The notes below the pieces were generated by a model that saw only the letters and a program-made list of their open reading frames with translations, made no database searches and was not told the origin of the DNA. A DNA stretch of 64,000 nucleotides, taken from assembly GCA_905221605.1 (NCBI GenBank), contig CAJNDS010000114.1, positions 182,001 through 246,000 on the forward strand. Reading direction: 5' to 3'. This document shows, piece by piece, positions 46,077 through 59,111 of this stretch; position 1 is the first letter of the stretch; each line of letters begins with the position of its first letter. Source of the DNA: Symbiodinium natans (Eukaryota; Sar; Dinophyceae; Suessiales; Symbiodiniaceae). The translations under genes were made by a program, and so were the position numbers.

Positions 46077-49000
46077 CTAGCCTTTGCCGGCGCCCTTCGC
46101 CTTCTTCATGATGCCCATCAGCACATCCTTGCGCTTGTCCTCCTTCACCGCGTCCAGGATGGCCATGATCTCGGAGATTGCGTCGTCCACCTGAGAATGC
46201 TGAGGGCTCTCACAAGATGTGCTACGGTCTACAGCTACACAGGTCACTGGGCCCCGGCTGCAGTCTCTTGATATGTTAAGTAAGGCTTGAGACTTCTCAG
46301 CAAGCAAGACGACAAGTCGCTTGCTGAGGAACATGGCATGGAAGCACGTTGTGAGACGGAGTAAAGCGGCGCAGCCAAGACAGAACGTCAAAACCACGCG
46401 CCTTCTTTTCCTTCGTCTCCTCCTCGCCATCTGCGGCACCATCGGCTCCTGCACCTTAAAAGAATCAGGAGATGCAACTTAGCAAGGAGAACGAGGAAAT
46501 CACAACCCAGCGCTCCAATCACTGACCACACAACGCCCCCATGCCCAGCCCGAAACGCCAAAATAGGCCGACAAGCCCGAGAAACCCGACACACACTACT
46601 AAGTGCCCTCAAGCCCAAAAAAGCCTGAGTCTACATAAGCCCCAAACCCGAGGGGCCTTGCAGCTGTCGAGCAATCATGGTGGCGTAGCGGCCCTCCTCC
46701 GCGTGCCCCCCTCTTGAAGGCTCATGGGTGGTGATAATAAGTAGGGTTTTCACCCTAAACCCTAAACCCTAAACCCTAAACCCTATAGTTCTTACAGGCT
46801 GTAGGCTTCTGTGTTGGGGTACTTAGAGCCCTACCCAAAAGTACCCGCGAGCTTCCAAGCATGGATCCATGCCAGGCACCCCGAACCTTGAACCTTAAAC
46901 CCTAATAACTAATAACCCTAAACCCTAAACCCTAAACCCTAATCCTGGAACCCCGAATCCCTAAAACCCTAGAGCCCGAAAATTCTAGCAGATTATGACC
47001 GTATAGTATGTTGCTATTCTATTTGTCTATTAGACCGCTGGGATATTATTTCTACGATAATATTCTACGATTGTACCAAAATACCGTTGTAGTATTGTAC
47101 CATTCAACTACAATACTACTATACAATTGTACTGCTATACTATGCTACTACTATACTATTACACTATTACACTCTTCACTATTGCACTATTACACTATTA
47201 CACTATTACACTATTACACTATTGTACTATTGTACTATTGTACAATTATACTATTATACGATTATACGATTATACGACTATACTATTCTACTACTATACT
47301 ATTGTACTATTGTACTATTATACTATTATACTAGTATACTATTCTACTATTATACTATTATACTATTATACGATTATACGATTATACGATTATACTATTA
47401 TACTATTGTACTACTATACTACTATACTATTATACTATTATACTATTGTACTATTATACTATTATACTATTATACTATTATACTATTATACTATTATACT
47501 ATTATACTGTTATACTATTATACTACTATATATTGTGCCATTGTACTATTGTACTGGTGTGCTGTGTTAGAGCATACCATCTGAGTATCATGCTATTATA
47601 CCATCATACGCCCATATTACGACACAGTCACATCATTATCGGATGGTATCAGTATATCATCTTATTCTACTGCTATTTATAACATTATGATTACTTCACT
47701 TTTGCTTTGTTTCACTCTGGTCTTTTTGCTTTTTTGTCCTTACTACAAGGGAATCCTACTACTTGGAGATCTATGTTGGGGTCCCCTATTTTCGGAAACT
47801 CCCATACAGCTACCCTACTGATGGCCCTAGCTGCGAGCACCCTTAAAAACCTTTGCAAGTCGGTTCTGCGTCCAGGGGGGAAAGTTTCAAGGGACATCCA
47901 CCGCTGCTGAGCATGCAGGGCTTTTAGGCTTCTGTAGCCCTAAACCCTAAACCCTAAACCCTGAACCCTAAACCCTAAACCCCTTTAGGGCTTCAGGTCC
48001 CAGTTCTTTAGGTCGTGAGGTTCGAGCAGGAGGGACAAGTGGTGTGAAAGACGCTTGCTCATTTCGGGTTTAGGGTTTAGGATTTGGGATTTCACGACGG
48101 CGATCCTTGATCTGCAGCAGCTCCTCATGCGTGCCCTGCTCAACAACCAGACCTTAGACGCCAACGATCTGCCACGCCCATGGATTCTCCAGCTTTTTGG
48201 GTTTAGGGTTTTGGGTTTTGGGTTTAGGGTTTTGGGTCTAGGGTTTAGGGTTTAAGGTTTAGGGTTTAGGGTTTAGGGTTTAGGGCATCCTGGGTCTGAA
48301 AATGATGACCTCAACGGAGCACCTTCGTGCAGGACGATGATGCGGTCCGCGTCCTTGATGGTCGAGAGCCGGTGGGCAATGACCATGATGGTGCCTGAGT
48401 GGCTCACTCCCAGTTTGCAGCCTACGGCAGTGGCCCAGCGTTCTCAGGGAAGTGGTAACTCATAAGAAAGACCTACCGAAGGAGCGACGGCGTAGAGGGT
48501 TGAACAATAGGGTGCGGGAGTCCAAATGCCGTGAACTCCCGACGCCTCCACGACCCGCGGGGCCGCCGAGAAATGACTTGAGTCCAGAGAGCAAACCCTT
48601 TAGGGTTTAGGTTGTAGGGTTTAGGGTTTAGGGTTTAGGGCAAAACCCTAAAACCTTAACTCTAGAACCCTGAACATCCTACACACACTAAACACTGAAC
48701 CCTCACACCAAATTCCAAAAAACCCTGGAGCCCCTTCGCCAAGGCACATGTCCCCTGCATCTGATGCATCAGCGAGTCAAGGGCTGCCTGCCCACAGGTG
48801 CTTAAGGCTTAGGGTTTAGGCAGGTGTTGGGTGTGGAGTCGGTGGGTTTAGGCTGGGGGTGTCAGCGTAGGCTTCGGAAACGAGGTGAGGGCTTTAGTGT
48901 TCGGGGTTCGGAGATCGGGTGTCTGGGTCCAGGGCGCAAGGGGGCGCGAACCTCTCTGCAACGAGCATCGCTGGATCTGAGGGCCTCTCACTCCCGAACA

Positions 49001-52000
49001 GTATTCCGGAACCCAACGCTAGGCCCTAAGTCCTGAACCCCAAACCCCAAACCCCAAACCCTAAACCCCAAACCCTAAACCCTAAACCCTAAACCCCAAA
49101 CCCCAAACCCTAAACCCTAAACCCTTCAGATTCCCGCACCTGCACCAGGGCCTCGTTCTCCGCATCAAGCCTGGCTTTTCAAGGAGGACACGCTAAGAAC
49201 CATGGCACGGACAGCCCAAGCCTTGAGGGGGTTAGGGTTTAGAGTTTAGGGTTTAGGGTTTAGGGTTTAGGGTTTAGGGTTTAGGATTTAGGATTTAGGG
49301 TTTAGGAGGGCTTCTAGGATGGCCCTTAAAACCCTCTGAAAATCGCGCAAAAGATTCCTGAAAATGATCCTCTTAAAGCCAATATGGGCCCTTAAAAACC
49401 CTCTGAAACTTGCGCCAGATACTCCTGAGAATGATCCTGATAAAGCCAATATGTGGGAAAATCTAACATGTCCCAAAACCCTGCCGAGGAAAAGCCCCAA
49501 GCTGGGGCTGGGACGCCGAGGTGGCCTCATCCAGGAGGAGGATGCGCGGCCTGAGAGCTTTTAAGATGCTTCCCAACTACTTCCCAACCTGCAGGCCCTA
49601 GGCTTAAGGTTTAGGGTTTAGGGTTTAGGGTTTAGGGTTTAGGGTTTAGGGTTTAGGGTTTAGGCGTTAGGGTTTAGGGTTTAGGGTTTAGGGTTTAGGG
49701 TTTAGGGTTTAGGGTTTAGGGTTTAGGGTTTAGGGTTTAGGGTTTAGGGTTTAGAGGCCCCTACACCTCCACTTCTCGTGCACAGCAGGCCTGCGCACAA
49801 GAGCTCGGGCGATGCTGAGCCGCTGCTTCTGGCCGCCGCTCAAGTCATGCCCACTCTCGCCCACCATGGTGCTATACCTTGGAGTTTAGGGTTTAGGGTT
49901 TAGGGCTTAGGGCTTAGGGCTTAGGGTTTAGGACCGGCACTGCAGACCCCTGAGAAGGCCCCCCCAGGCTTCCTAAGCAATGATCGAGTGCAGACGGAGA
50001 CAGCAAGCCACCCTTCTGGCAATGCCCGGATGAACTCGTCGGCATTGGCCAGCCTTGCTGCCCGCTCCACATCCTTCGACACCCAGGAGCCCTAAGCCCT
50101 AAGCCCCAAACCCCAAAACCCTAAACCCTGAACCCTAAACCCGACCGATCTTTAAGCACTGCTGCTCAAGATTCCGGATATGAAGTGCTGTCATGGCTTC
50201 GGCGCGGTGCTACACACAGCATATGGGTATGTCTTCGGCGCCCGCTCTCCGGGCATTGTAGGCTAAGGGATCCGCGTGCTACTTCTGCAGTTGCGGGGCA
50301 CAATCATCCTGGCAACACAACTCTGCTCGAAACCCTTCATGCTAGATCCTCGGCCCTCAACCCCAGCGCCATGGCCCTAAACCCTAAACCCTAAACCCTA
50401 AACCCTAAACCCTAAACCCTAAACCCTAAACCCTAACCCCTAAACCCCAACTCAAAACACTACAAACACAACAGTGGGGACAGCTTCGGAGGGCGGCCCG
50501 GGTCCTCCATGGTGTACTCCGTCGCTCGGAGCCCATATGTGATGTTCCTGACATCAATAGCGTTTCAGGGTTTGGGGTTTAGGGTTTAGGGTTTAGGGTT
50601 TAGGGTTTAGGGTTTAGGGTTTAGGGTTTAGTCCCTATATACCGAAGTAGCCCCCAAATAACCCCCGAATAACCCCTACATTCCGTCAGAAGGGTCCCTC
50701 CTTTAGTCCCATGACGGTTGGAACAGCAAGTGGGAAGGCCTAAAAAGTCATCACTTCGTTGTTGGAACAAGCCCATGGAGCTGTTAAGGGAAGCATAAGA
50801 GAGGCAGCTCTCTAAAATGCATGCGATGGTCTCTGTGACCGTCATCCGGAAGAGCTGCGTGTCCTGCGGAGGCTGGGAGCAGCGAAAGCACAGCACACAG
50901 CATGGGGAGCGTACAGGTTTAGGTTTAGGGTTTAGGGTTTAGGGTTTAGGGTTTAGGGTTTAGGGTTTAGGGTTTAGGGTTTAGGGTTTAGGGTTTAGGG
51001 TTTAGGGTTTAGGGTTTAGGGTTTAGGCGTTAGGGTTTAGGGTTTAGGGTTCAGGGTTTAGGGTTTAGGGTCTAGGGTTACAAGCAGTCCTGTGATACAA
51101 CGCCGACCTTGTTGCGGTACTGCAAAAGGTGCATTCGTTGCAACTCCGTGGCATTCAAGTAGACCCTCAGCTCAGGACGCTGGGCAAACGGCTTCCTACT
51201 TTGCAAGTGTGCAAGGGCCCAGACAATGCGACCCCTGCGCTCGAAATCTCTGCAAGATTCCAGAAGCCCGACAGCAGTGGGCTGGGGATTGAATTGGGGA
51301 AAACATCCGGTTCCAGCATCTTGAGCTTAGGGATTCGGGATCCTGGTGTTTGGATCCGAAAAGTTCTGGGTTTTGGGTTTGGGGCCCTTCGGGCGTTTTG
51401 ACGTCTGCACTTGTGCACGTGGCTGAGGACCCGAAGGCTCGAGCACATACCGAGTCACGCGCCACCCTGCGGGTCGTAGAAGCGCAGAACCAGCTTGCCT
51501 GAGCTTGGGGGGATGATTGGCTCAGCCTGCTTGGTGAGTTATGGGGAGCCTTCTGGCTCATTCCTACCTTCGCTGCCTGGTGCCGGATGCTTTTCTCTGC
51601 TGTTGTCTTCCCATGCGCAACATGTTGCACACTTGGCCCAGAAGTGGTACACACTGTACATCGGCGAAGGCCCTTGGGTAGACAGGTCAGCCACCCTGGT
51701 CTGTACATGACATCCCGAACATCCCCAGCTTGGTACAAGGCCCCAGCGGGATATCGGAAATCCGAAATGGCTTCCGCGCTTTCCTACAGCTTGTCAAGAT
51801 AGTCCGTCAGGCACGGCATCTCCACCTTCAGATTCTTGCGCTTGCGGATGCCCAGAACGAGCTCCTCCATCTTGCTGCCCTTCTCAAGGCAGTTGCCAGG
51901 AAGGCTCTCCCAGTGATCGAAGACTGACTGTGGGAATGCCTGGCCGCTGGTCGCCTGACGCAACGCGGCGACGAAGCCGAAGGACTCCGACACGGGCAGG

Positions 52001-55000
52001 TGCGCCTTCACCTGAACCAGCGGCGTGCCCTCACGCGGATTCTCCTCGAAGATGCAGCCGCGCCGGAGCGCCATGCAGCTATACACACCACTGAGAACAT
52101 CTTTGGGCGCCGTGATCTCCACCAGGAACACCGGCTCCTGCAGAGTAGGCGATCCCGTCAGCTCCGAGGCAAAGCAGCAGCGTCTTGTTGCTGGCATGAT
52201 CTGTCCCGCGCCACGGTGGACCTTGTCGGAGTGGAGGAGGACCTCCGTGAGGTTGAAGCGCACGCCCCGGAGGTTCTCTTCGCACAGAGGGCCCTCCTTC
52301 GTGGCCCACTGGAATGCGTTGACCACGTGATCTTTGATCTCACCCAAATACTGTGCGGCCACGGTGGTGTCCACGAAGATGTTGGGGCCGTCGCCTGAAG
52401 GACCATAGCACCAGATTTTCGATTGGGCGACCTGCTTGTCCCAGCCGAACTGCGTCAAGACTTTGGTCCTCTCCTTGGCATCTGCATAGGGCCCGGCTGT
52501 GCCGTCCTCTACAGCCCTCGCCACCTCCTCGCCCAGCGGTTCTGCGGCCATGTACAGGCGATTGAGCCGATTTGGTGACTTCGCAAGGCAAACCTGCTTG
52601 GAGGGGGCTGAGACCGTTTCCCGGTATGAGACGACAGGGTCCGACACGGTGAAGTCGCACTGGGCATACTCCTCCCTGAGGTCCTGTCGCGCAGCAAGAT
52701 GCGCAGTGTGCACTGCAAACACAGGAAAATGTCATGTGCCATCGTCACGTCACCAAGTGCCTTCATAGAGCAAACAACTAAGAGAATCCGTCGGCGGTCA
52801 GCTTCTTCAAACGAACCGTGGACCCTGAAGCCACCCCGCCCTCCCCTCCCTATCCTTGAGGCAGATCTCCACGTGCAGCTCCCCGCAGCCGGCGATCACG
52901 TGCTCCCCACTCTCCTCGACGGAGCAGACGACCAGCTGGTCTGACTTGGACAGCTTCTTGAGCCCCTCCACCAGCTTGGGGAGGTCCCTGGCGTCCTTGG
53001 CCTTCACGGCCACCTTCACCACCGGTGACACGCTGTACTTCATGTCGGCAAAGTTATGGGCGTCCTCCAAGGTGGTGATGGTGCCGGACTTGAGGATGTA
53101 CTGGTCCACGCCCACCAAGGCCACGGTGTTCCCGCACGGCACATCCTGGATGGCTTCCGTCGTGCGGCCCATCATCAACACAGCTCTCTGGATGTTCTTG
53201 ACGTGCAGGTCTTCCTTGGACCCCGGCTTGTAGTGGGCCCCCTGGATCCGCACCTTCTGCCCCGAGGCCACGGTGCCGGAGAAGACGCGGCCGAAGGCGA
53301 AGAAGCGGCTCTTGTCGGCCGGGACCATCTTGGACACGTACAGCATCAGCGGCGCGCTGGGGTCGCACGTCCGGATCCCGTTCGCCGCGGCATCGTCCAT
53401 CGGGCCCTCGTAGAGGTTCTCCACGCGGTAGCGCTGCGCCACTTTCGGCGAGGGCAGATGCGTCACGATCATGGTCAGCAGGGAGTCTGCCGCGTTGATC
53501 CAGGTCTGCATCACGTGCTTCATGAGAGGCTTTCCTCTCAGCTCCCGGTCTTCGCCTTTCAGCACGATTCCCAAGGACTCCATCATCTTCTCATACTTCT
53601 CGGCATCCTGGTCCATGATCGCGCGGATCAGCTGGTTGATGGGCCCCATGATGTACTGACAGAAGGCCCTCTGGAGAGGCTCCTTGAGATCCGGCGGCGA
53701 GGTGGTCCACACCTTCCGCTGGGGATAGTAGTACCAGTCGCCCCAGAGCCGCTCCATCATCTTCTCCTGCCTCACGCCCATCTTCTGGGCGTAGAACTTG
53801 GCGAAGCGCTCAGTACTGGGTCCATCTGCAAGCTTCCCATGGAGGCATCGCTGTAGGTGGCGATGATGACGTTCACATTCTCGATGGCGCTTCGGAAGCG
53901 GCAGTACATCTCCTCGACGTCCATCTGCATCTCCAGGATGCAGCGGTCCACTTTATTGACGAAGAGGCAAGGCTTCACTCGCTCCTGAAGAGCTTGCCGC
54001 AGCACCGTCTCGGTCTGGACCGCACAGCCCTCAATGCAGTCGACCACCACAATGGCCCCGTCGGTGATGCGCAAGGCTGCAGTCACCTCGGAGGAGAAAT
54101 CCACGTGACCCGGGGAGTCGATGAGGTTGATCAGGTGAGGCTGGGGCCCTGCCCCGTCCTCTCGGTCATGCTCGAAGCACAGGCTAACGCCGGTGCTCTT
54201 GATGGTCACGCCGCGCTCCTGCTCGTCCTTCCTCCCCTGCATGAACTTCGCATCCCCTGCTGACTTGCTTGAGATGATGCCGGCCCTGGAGAGGAGCGAG
54301 TCAGCCAGGGTGGTCTTGCCGTGGTCCACGTGGGCGATGACGCTCATGGAGCGGATGCTCTCGACCTTGTCCATGATGGCGCGCACCTGCTCCACGGAGA
54401 ACTGCGGCATCACCAAGCGCAAGGGAGACCCCCCGTGGGGGGGAGGGCGACAAGGCCGACTTGAGCAAGCTGTCTTCTGGGCTCACAAGAAATATACGGT
54501 ATGCGCTTTTCATGGTATCGACTGCTTACTGGGAGGGTGCTTCAGGACCCTTCCACCGCATGGCTCATCGTTGAGCTGTCCCGACCTGATGCCTTGTGCC
54601 GGATGCTTTTCTCTGCTGTTGTCTTCCCATGCGCAACATGTTGCACACTTGGCCAGAAGTGGTACACACTGTACATCGGCGAAGGCCCTTGGGTAGACAG
54701 GTCAGCCACCCTGGTCTGTACATGACATCCCGAACATCCCCAGCTTGGTACAAGGCCCCAGCGGGATGTCGGAAATCCGAAATGGCTTCCGCGCTTTCCT
54801 ACAGCTTGTCAAGATAGTCCGTCAGGCACGGCATCTCCACCTTCAGATTTTTGCGCTTGCGGATGCCCAGAACGAGCTCCTCCATCTTGCTGCCCTTCTC
54901 AAGGCAGTTGCCAGGAAGGCTCTCCCAGTGATCGAAGACTGACTGTGGGAATGCCTGGCCGCTGGTCGCCTGACGCAACGCGGCGACGAAGCCAAAGGAC

Positions 55001-58000
55001 TCCGACACGGGCAGGTGCGCCTTCACCTGAACCAGCGGCGTGCCCTCACGCGGATTCTCCTCGAAGATGCAGCCGCGCCGGAGTGCCATGCAGCTATACA
55101 CACCACTGAGAACATCTTTGGGCGCCGTGATCTCCACCAGGAACACCGGCTCCTGCAGAGTAGGCGATCCCGTCAGCTCCGAGGCAAAGCAGCAGCGTCT
55201 TGTTGCTGGCATGATCTGCCCGGCTCCACGGTGGACCTTGTCGGAGTGGAGGAGGACCTCCGTGAGGTTGAAGCGCACGCCCCGGAGGTTCTCTTCGCAC
55301 AGAGGGCCCTCCTTCGTGGCCCACTGGAATGCGTTGACCACGTGATCTTTGATCTCACCCAGATACTGTGCGGCCACTGTGGTGTCCACGAAGATGTTGG
55401 GGCCGTCGCCTGAAGGACCATAGCACCAGATTTTCGATTGGGCGACCTGCTTGTCCCAGCCGAACTGCGTCAAGACTTTGGTCCTCTCCTTGGCATCTGC
55501 ATAGGGCCCGGCTGTGCCGTCCTCTACAGCCCTCGCCACCTCCTCGCCCAGCGGTTCTGCGGCCATGTACAGGCGATTGAGCCGATTTGGTGACTTCGCA
55601 AGGCAAACCTGCTTGGAGGGGGCTGAGACCGTTTCCCGGTATGAGACGACAGGGTCCGACACGGTGAAGTCGCACTGGGCATACTCCTCCCTGAGGTCCT
55701 GTCGCGCAGCAAGATGCGCAGTGTGCACTGCAAACACAGGAAAATGTCATGTGCCGTCGTCACGTCACCAAGTGCCTTCATAGAGCAAACAACTAAGAGA
55801 ATCCGTCGGCGGTCAGCTTCTTCAAACGAACCGTGGACCCTGAAGCCACCCCGCCCTCCCCTCCCTATCCTTGAGGCAGATCTCCACGTGCAGCTCCCCG
55901 CAGCCGGCGATCACGTGCTCCCCACTCTCCTCGACGGAGCAGACGACCAGCTGGTCTGACTTGGACAGCTTCTTGAGCCCCTCCACCAGCTTGGGCAGGT
56001 CCCTGGCGTCCTTGGCCTTCACGGCCACCTTCACCACCGGTGACACGCTGTACTTCATGTCGGCAAAGTTATGGGCGTCCTCCAAGGTGGTGATGGTGCC
56101 GGACTTGAGGATGTACTGGTCCACGCCCACCAAGGCCACGGTGTTCCCGCACGGCACATCCTGGATGGCTTCCGTCGTGCGGCCCATCATCAACACAGCT
56201 CTCTGGATGTTCTTGACGTGCAGGTCTTCCTTGGACCCCGGCTTGTAGTGGGCCCCCTGGATCCGCACCTTCTGCCCTGAGGCCACGGTGCCGGAGAAGA
56301 CGCGGCCGAAGGCGAAGAAGCGGCTCTTGTCGGCCGGGACCATCTTGGACACGTACAGCATCAGCGGCGCGCTGGGGTCGCACGTCCGGATCCCGTTCGC
56401 CGCGGCATCGTCCATCGGGCCCTCGTAGAGGTTCTCCACGCGGTAGCGCTGCGCCACTTTCGGCGAGGGCAGATGCGTCACGATCATGGTCAGCAGGGAG
56501 TCTGCCGCGTTGATCCAGGTCTGCATCACGTGCTTCATGAGAGGCTTTCCTCTCAGCTCCCGGTCTTCGCCTTTCAGCACGATTCCCAAGGACTCCATCA
56601 TCTTCTCATACTTCTCGGCATCCTGGTCCATGATCGCGCGGATCAGCTGGTTGATGGGCCCCATGATGTACTGACAGAAGGCCCTCTGGAGGGGCTCCTT
56701 GAGATCCTCTGGCTGTGAGGTGGTCCACACCTTCCGCTTGGGATAGTAGTACCAGTCGCCCCAGAGCCGCTCCATCATCTTCTCCTGCTTCACGCCCATC
56801 TTCTGGGCGTAGAACTTGGCGAAGCGCTCGGTGCTGAAGCCCCAGCCGTGGAGCCCGCTGCCGAAGGCGACGTTTCCGAGGCCGGGGTCCATCTGCAAGC
56901 TTCCCATGGAGGCATCGCTGTAGGTTGCGATGATTACGTTCACGTTCTCGATGGCGCTTCGGAAGCGGCAGTACATCTCCTCGACGTCCATCTGCATCTC
57001 CAGGATGCAGCGGTCCACTTTATTGACGAAGAGGCAAGGCTTCACTCGCTCCTGAAGAGCTTGCCGCAGCACCGTCTCGGTCTGGACCGCACAGCCCTCG
57101 ATGCAGTCGACCACCACAATGGCCCCGTCGGTGATGCGCAAGGCTGCGGTCACCTCGGAGGAGAAATCCACGTGACCCGGGGAGTCGATGAGGTTGATCA
57201 GGTGAGGCTGGGGCCCTGCCCCGTCCTCTCGGTCATGCTCGAAGCACAGGCTAACGCCGGTGCTCTTGATGGTCACGCCGCGCTCCTGCTCGTCCTTCCT
57301 CCCCTGCATGAACTTCGCATCCCCTGCTGACTTGCTTGAGATGATGCCGGCCCTGGAGAGGAGCGAGTCAGCCAGGGTGGTCTTGCCGTGGTCCACGTGG
57401 GCGATGACGCTCATGGAGCGGATGCTCTCGGCCTTGTCCATGATGGCACGCACCTGCTCCACGGAGAACTGCGGCATCACCAAGCGCAAGGGAGACCCCC
57501 CCGCGGGGGGGAGGGCGACAAGGCCGACTTGAGCAAGCTGTCTTCTTGGGCTCGCAAGGGGTATGCGTTGGGGAAAAGCATTGGGTGTAGGGCGGCTGTT
57601 CAGCTCACTCCAGGGAACCCGACTCGGACTTGTGCCTACGTAGTGCCTACAGCCCGGAGATCAGCCCAGCCACTGAGGGTGGACTTCCCACACCCGCTCT
57701 TGCCGACCACAGCTGTCGTCTTGCCAGCCCGTATGTCCAGGGTCACTCCGGCCAGGACCTGGCATACCATGAGCAGGGGCAAAACGGCACCACTACTAAT
57801 TACTAATTGCTTAAGAACCCCAAAAAAATATAAATATTCTTCCTTATGAAGGATAATATAAGGATTATAATTATTTATTCTTTTGGGGTTCTTAAGCAAA
57901 TAGTGGACCACCGGGCATATGAGTGCCCACCCCACAGCACTGCGGGCTTATGCAAGCACTGCCGGCCTTCTTGTCCGGTCTTGACAGGTAACTGTACTCC

Positions 58001-58529
58001 ACGTTCTCAAAACGGATTCCGACCTGAACAGGCACTAGCTTGATCTGGGAAAATACAGGGTTTGGGGGCAGTTTGGGATTTGGGGTTCTCTATTCCTGCC
58101 CCCTTTCCAGCACGTCTGAGGCCTGCTTCGACTCCTCAGGGAAAGGGTCGCCTTCGTCCTGGACGCCAGGAGCCGAAATCCTAAACCCTACAATCCAAAC
58201 CGACTCATGGTCAGGGATGTGCAAGTCCCCGTCCTCCGGGATGTCTGGCTGGAGGTCCAGGATCTGTTGCAAAGCGCACTGCCCATTCGGGTTTATAGAG
58301 TCAAGTTGGGTCCCTTTTGGGGGACTCCTGTTTACAAGGGGGCCCCTGAGGCTCTAAGGCTACTGCAAGGGAACCCGACATGAGAACAACCCTACATCGT
58401 GAATGCTACGCCAGAAACCCTGCAGTTCTCTTCTTTCCCAGCCTCGAACACTCGCTGCCCGGCACCTCAGCCAGCGGGCGAAGTTTCTGGCGGAATGAGG
58501 TTTCACCACTCAGGGCTGCAGCGCCTGAG

Positions 58530-58587
<58 letters not shown>

Positions 58588-58591
58588 AGGT

Positions 58592-58629
<38 letters not shown>

Positions 58630-58633
58630 AGGT

Positions 58634-58665
<32 letters not shown>

Positions 58666-59037
58666 GATATCTGGCTTTAGGACAAGGTTTCAGGGTTTAC
58701 GCACTCTCCGGTTTGGGGATTCCTTCTTCCAAAGGAGGCTCGGACATAAAAGTGCCTACAAGGGGACCCGACCTTTGTTGGGAACATCTTGTGAATCGAC
58801 GCTCAGCAGAAGCGCGCGACGCTGCGTGACCCGATCCGATGGATCTACAATACAATAATATCAACAAGAATGACCATAACAATAACAATAACAATAGCAA
58901 TAACAATAGCAATAACAATAACAAAAACAATAACAATAGCAATAACAATAACAATAACAGTAACAATAACAGTAACAGTAACAGTAACAATAACAGTAAC
59001 AATAACAGTAACAATAACAATAACAATCACAATAACA

Positions 59038-59111
<74 letters not shown>

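Larger units (their letters stand above)
51580..57565. repeat. Tandem duplication containing the two EF-2 genes
   Basis: The two EF-2 copies sit head-to-tail at an offset of 3,015 bp across exon 2 and the intron. Homology extends past the coding region: about 200 bp of 3' flank is shared (51581..51783 and 54596..54798), as is about 70 bp of 5' flank (54411..54480 and 57478..57545). Tandem arrays of highly expressed genes are typical of dinoflagellates. Confidence 0.9.

Noticed and set aside
47008-47682. Leu/Tyr/Thr-repeat frames up to 147 codons
   Set aside because: Artefacts of the ACTATT/ACTATA array.
52000-53856. Plus-strand frames of up to 266 codons over the EF-2 genes
   Set aside because: Antisense shadows of the high-GC EF-2 coding strand; no family motifs.
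58534-58668. CRISPR-like repeat array
   Set aside because: Perfect short tandem heptamers without spacers; the same holds for 42625..42868 and 15948..16330.
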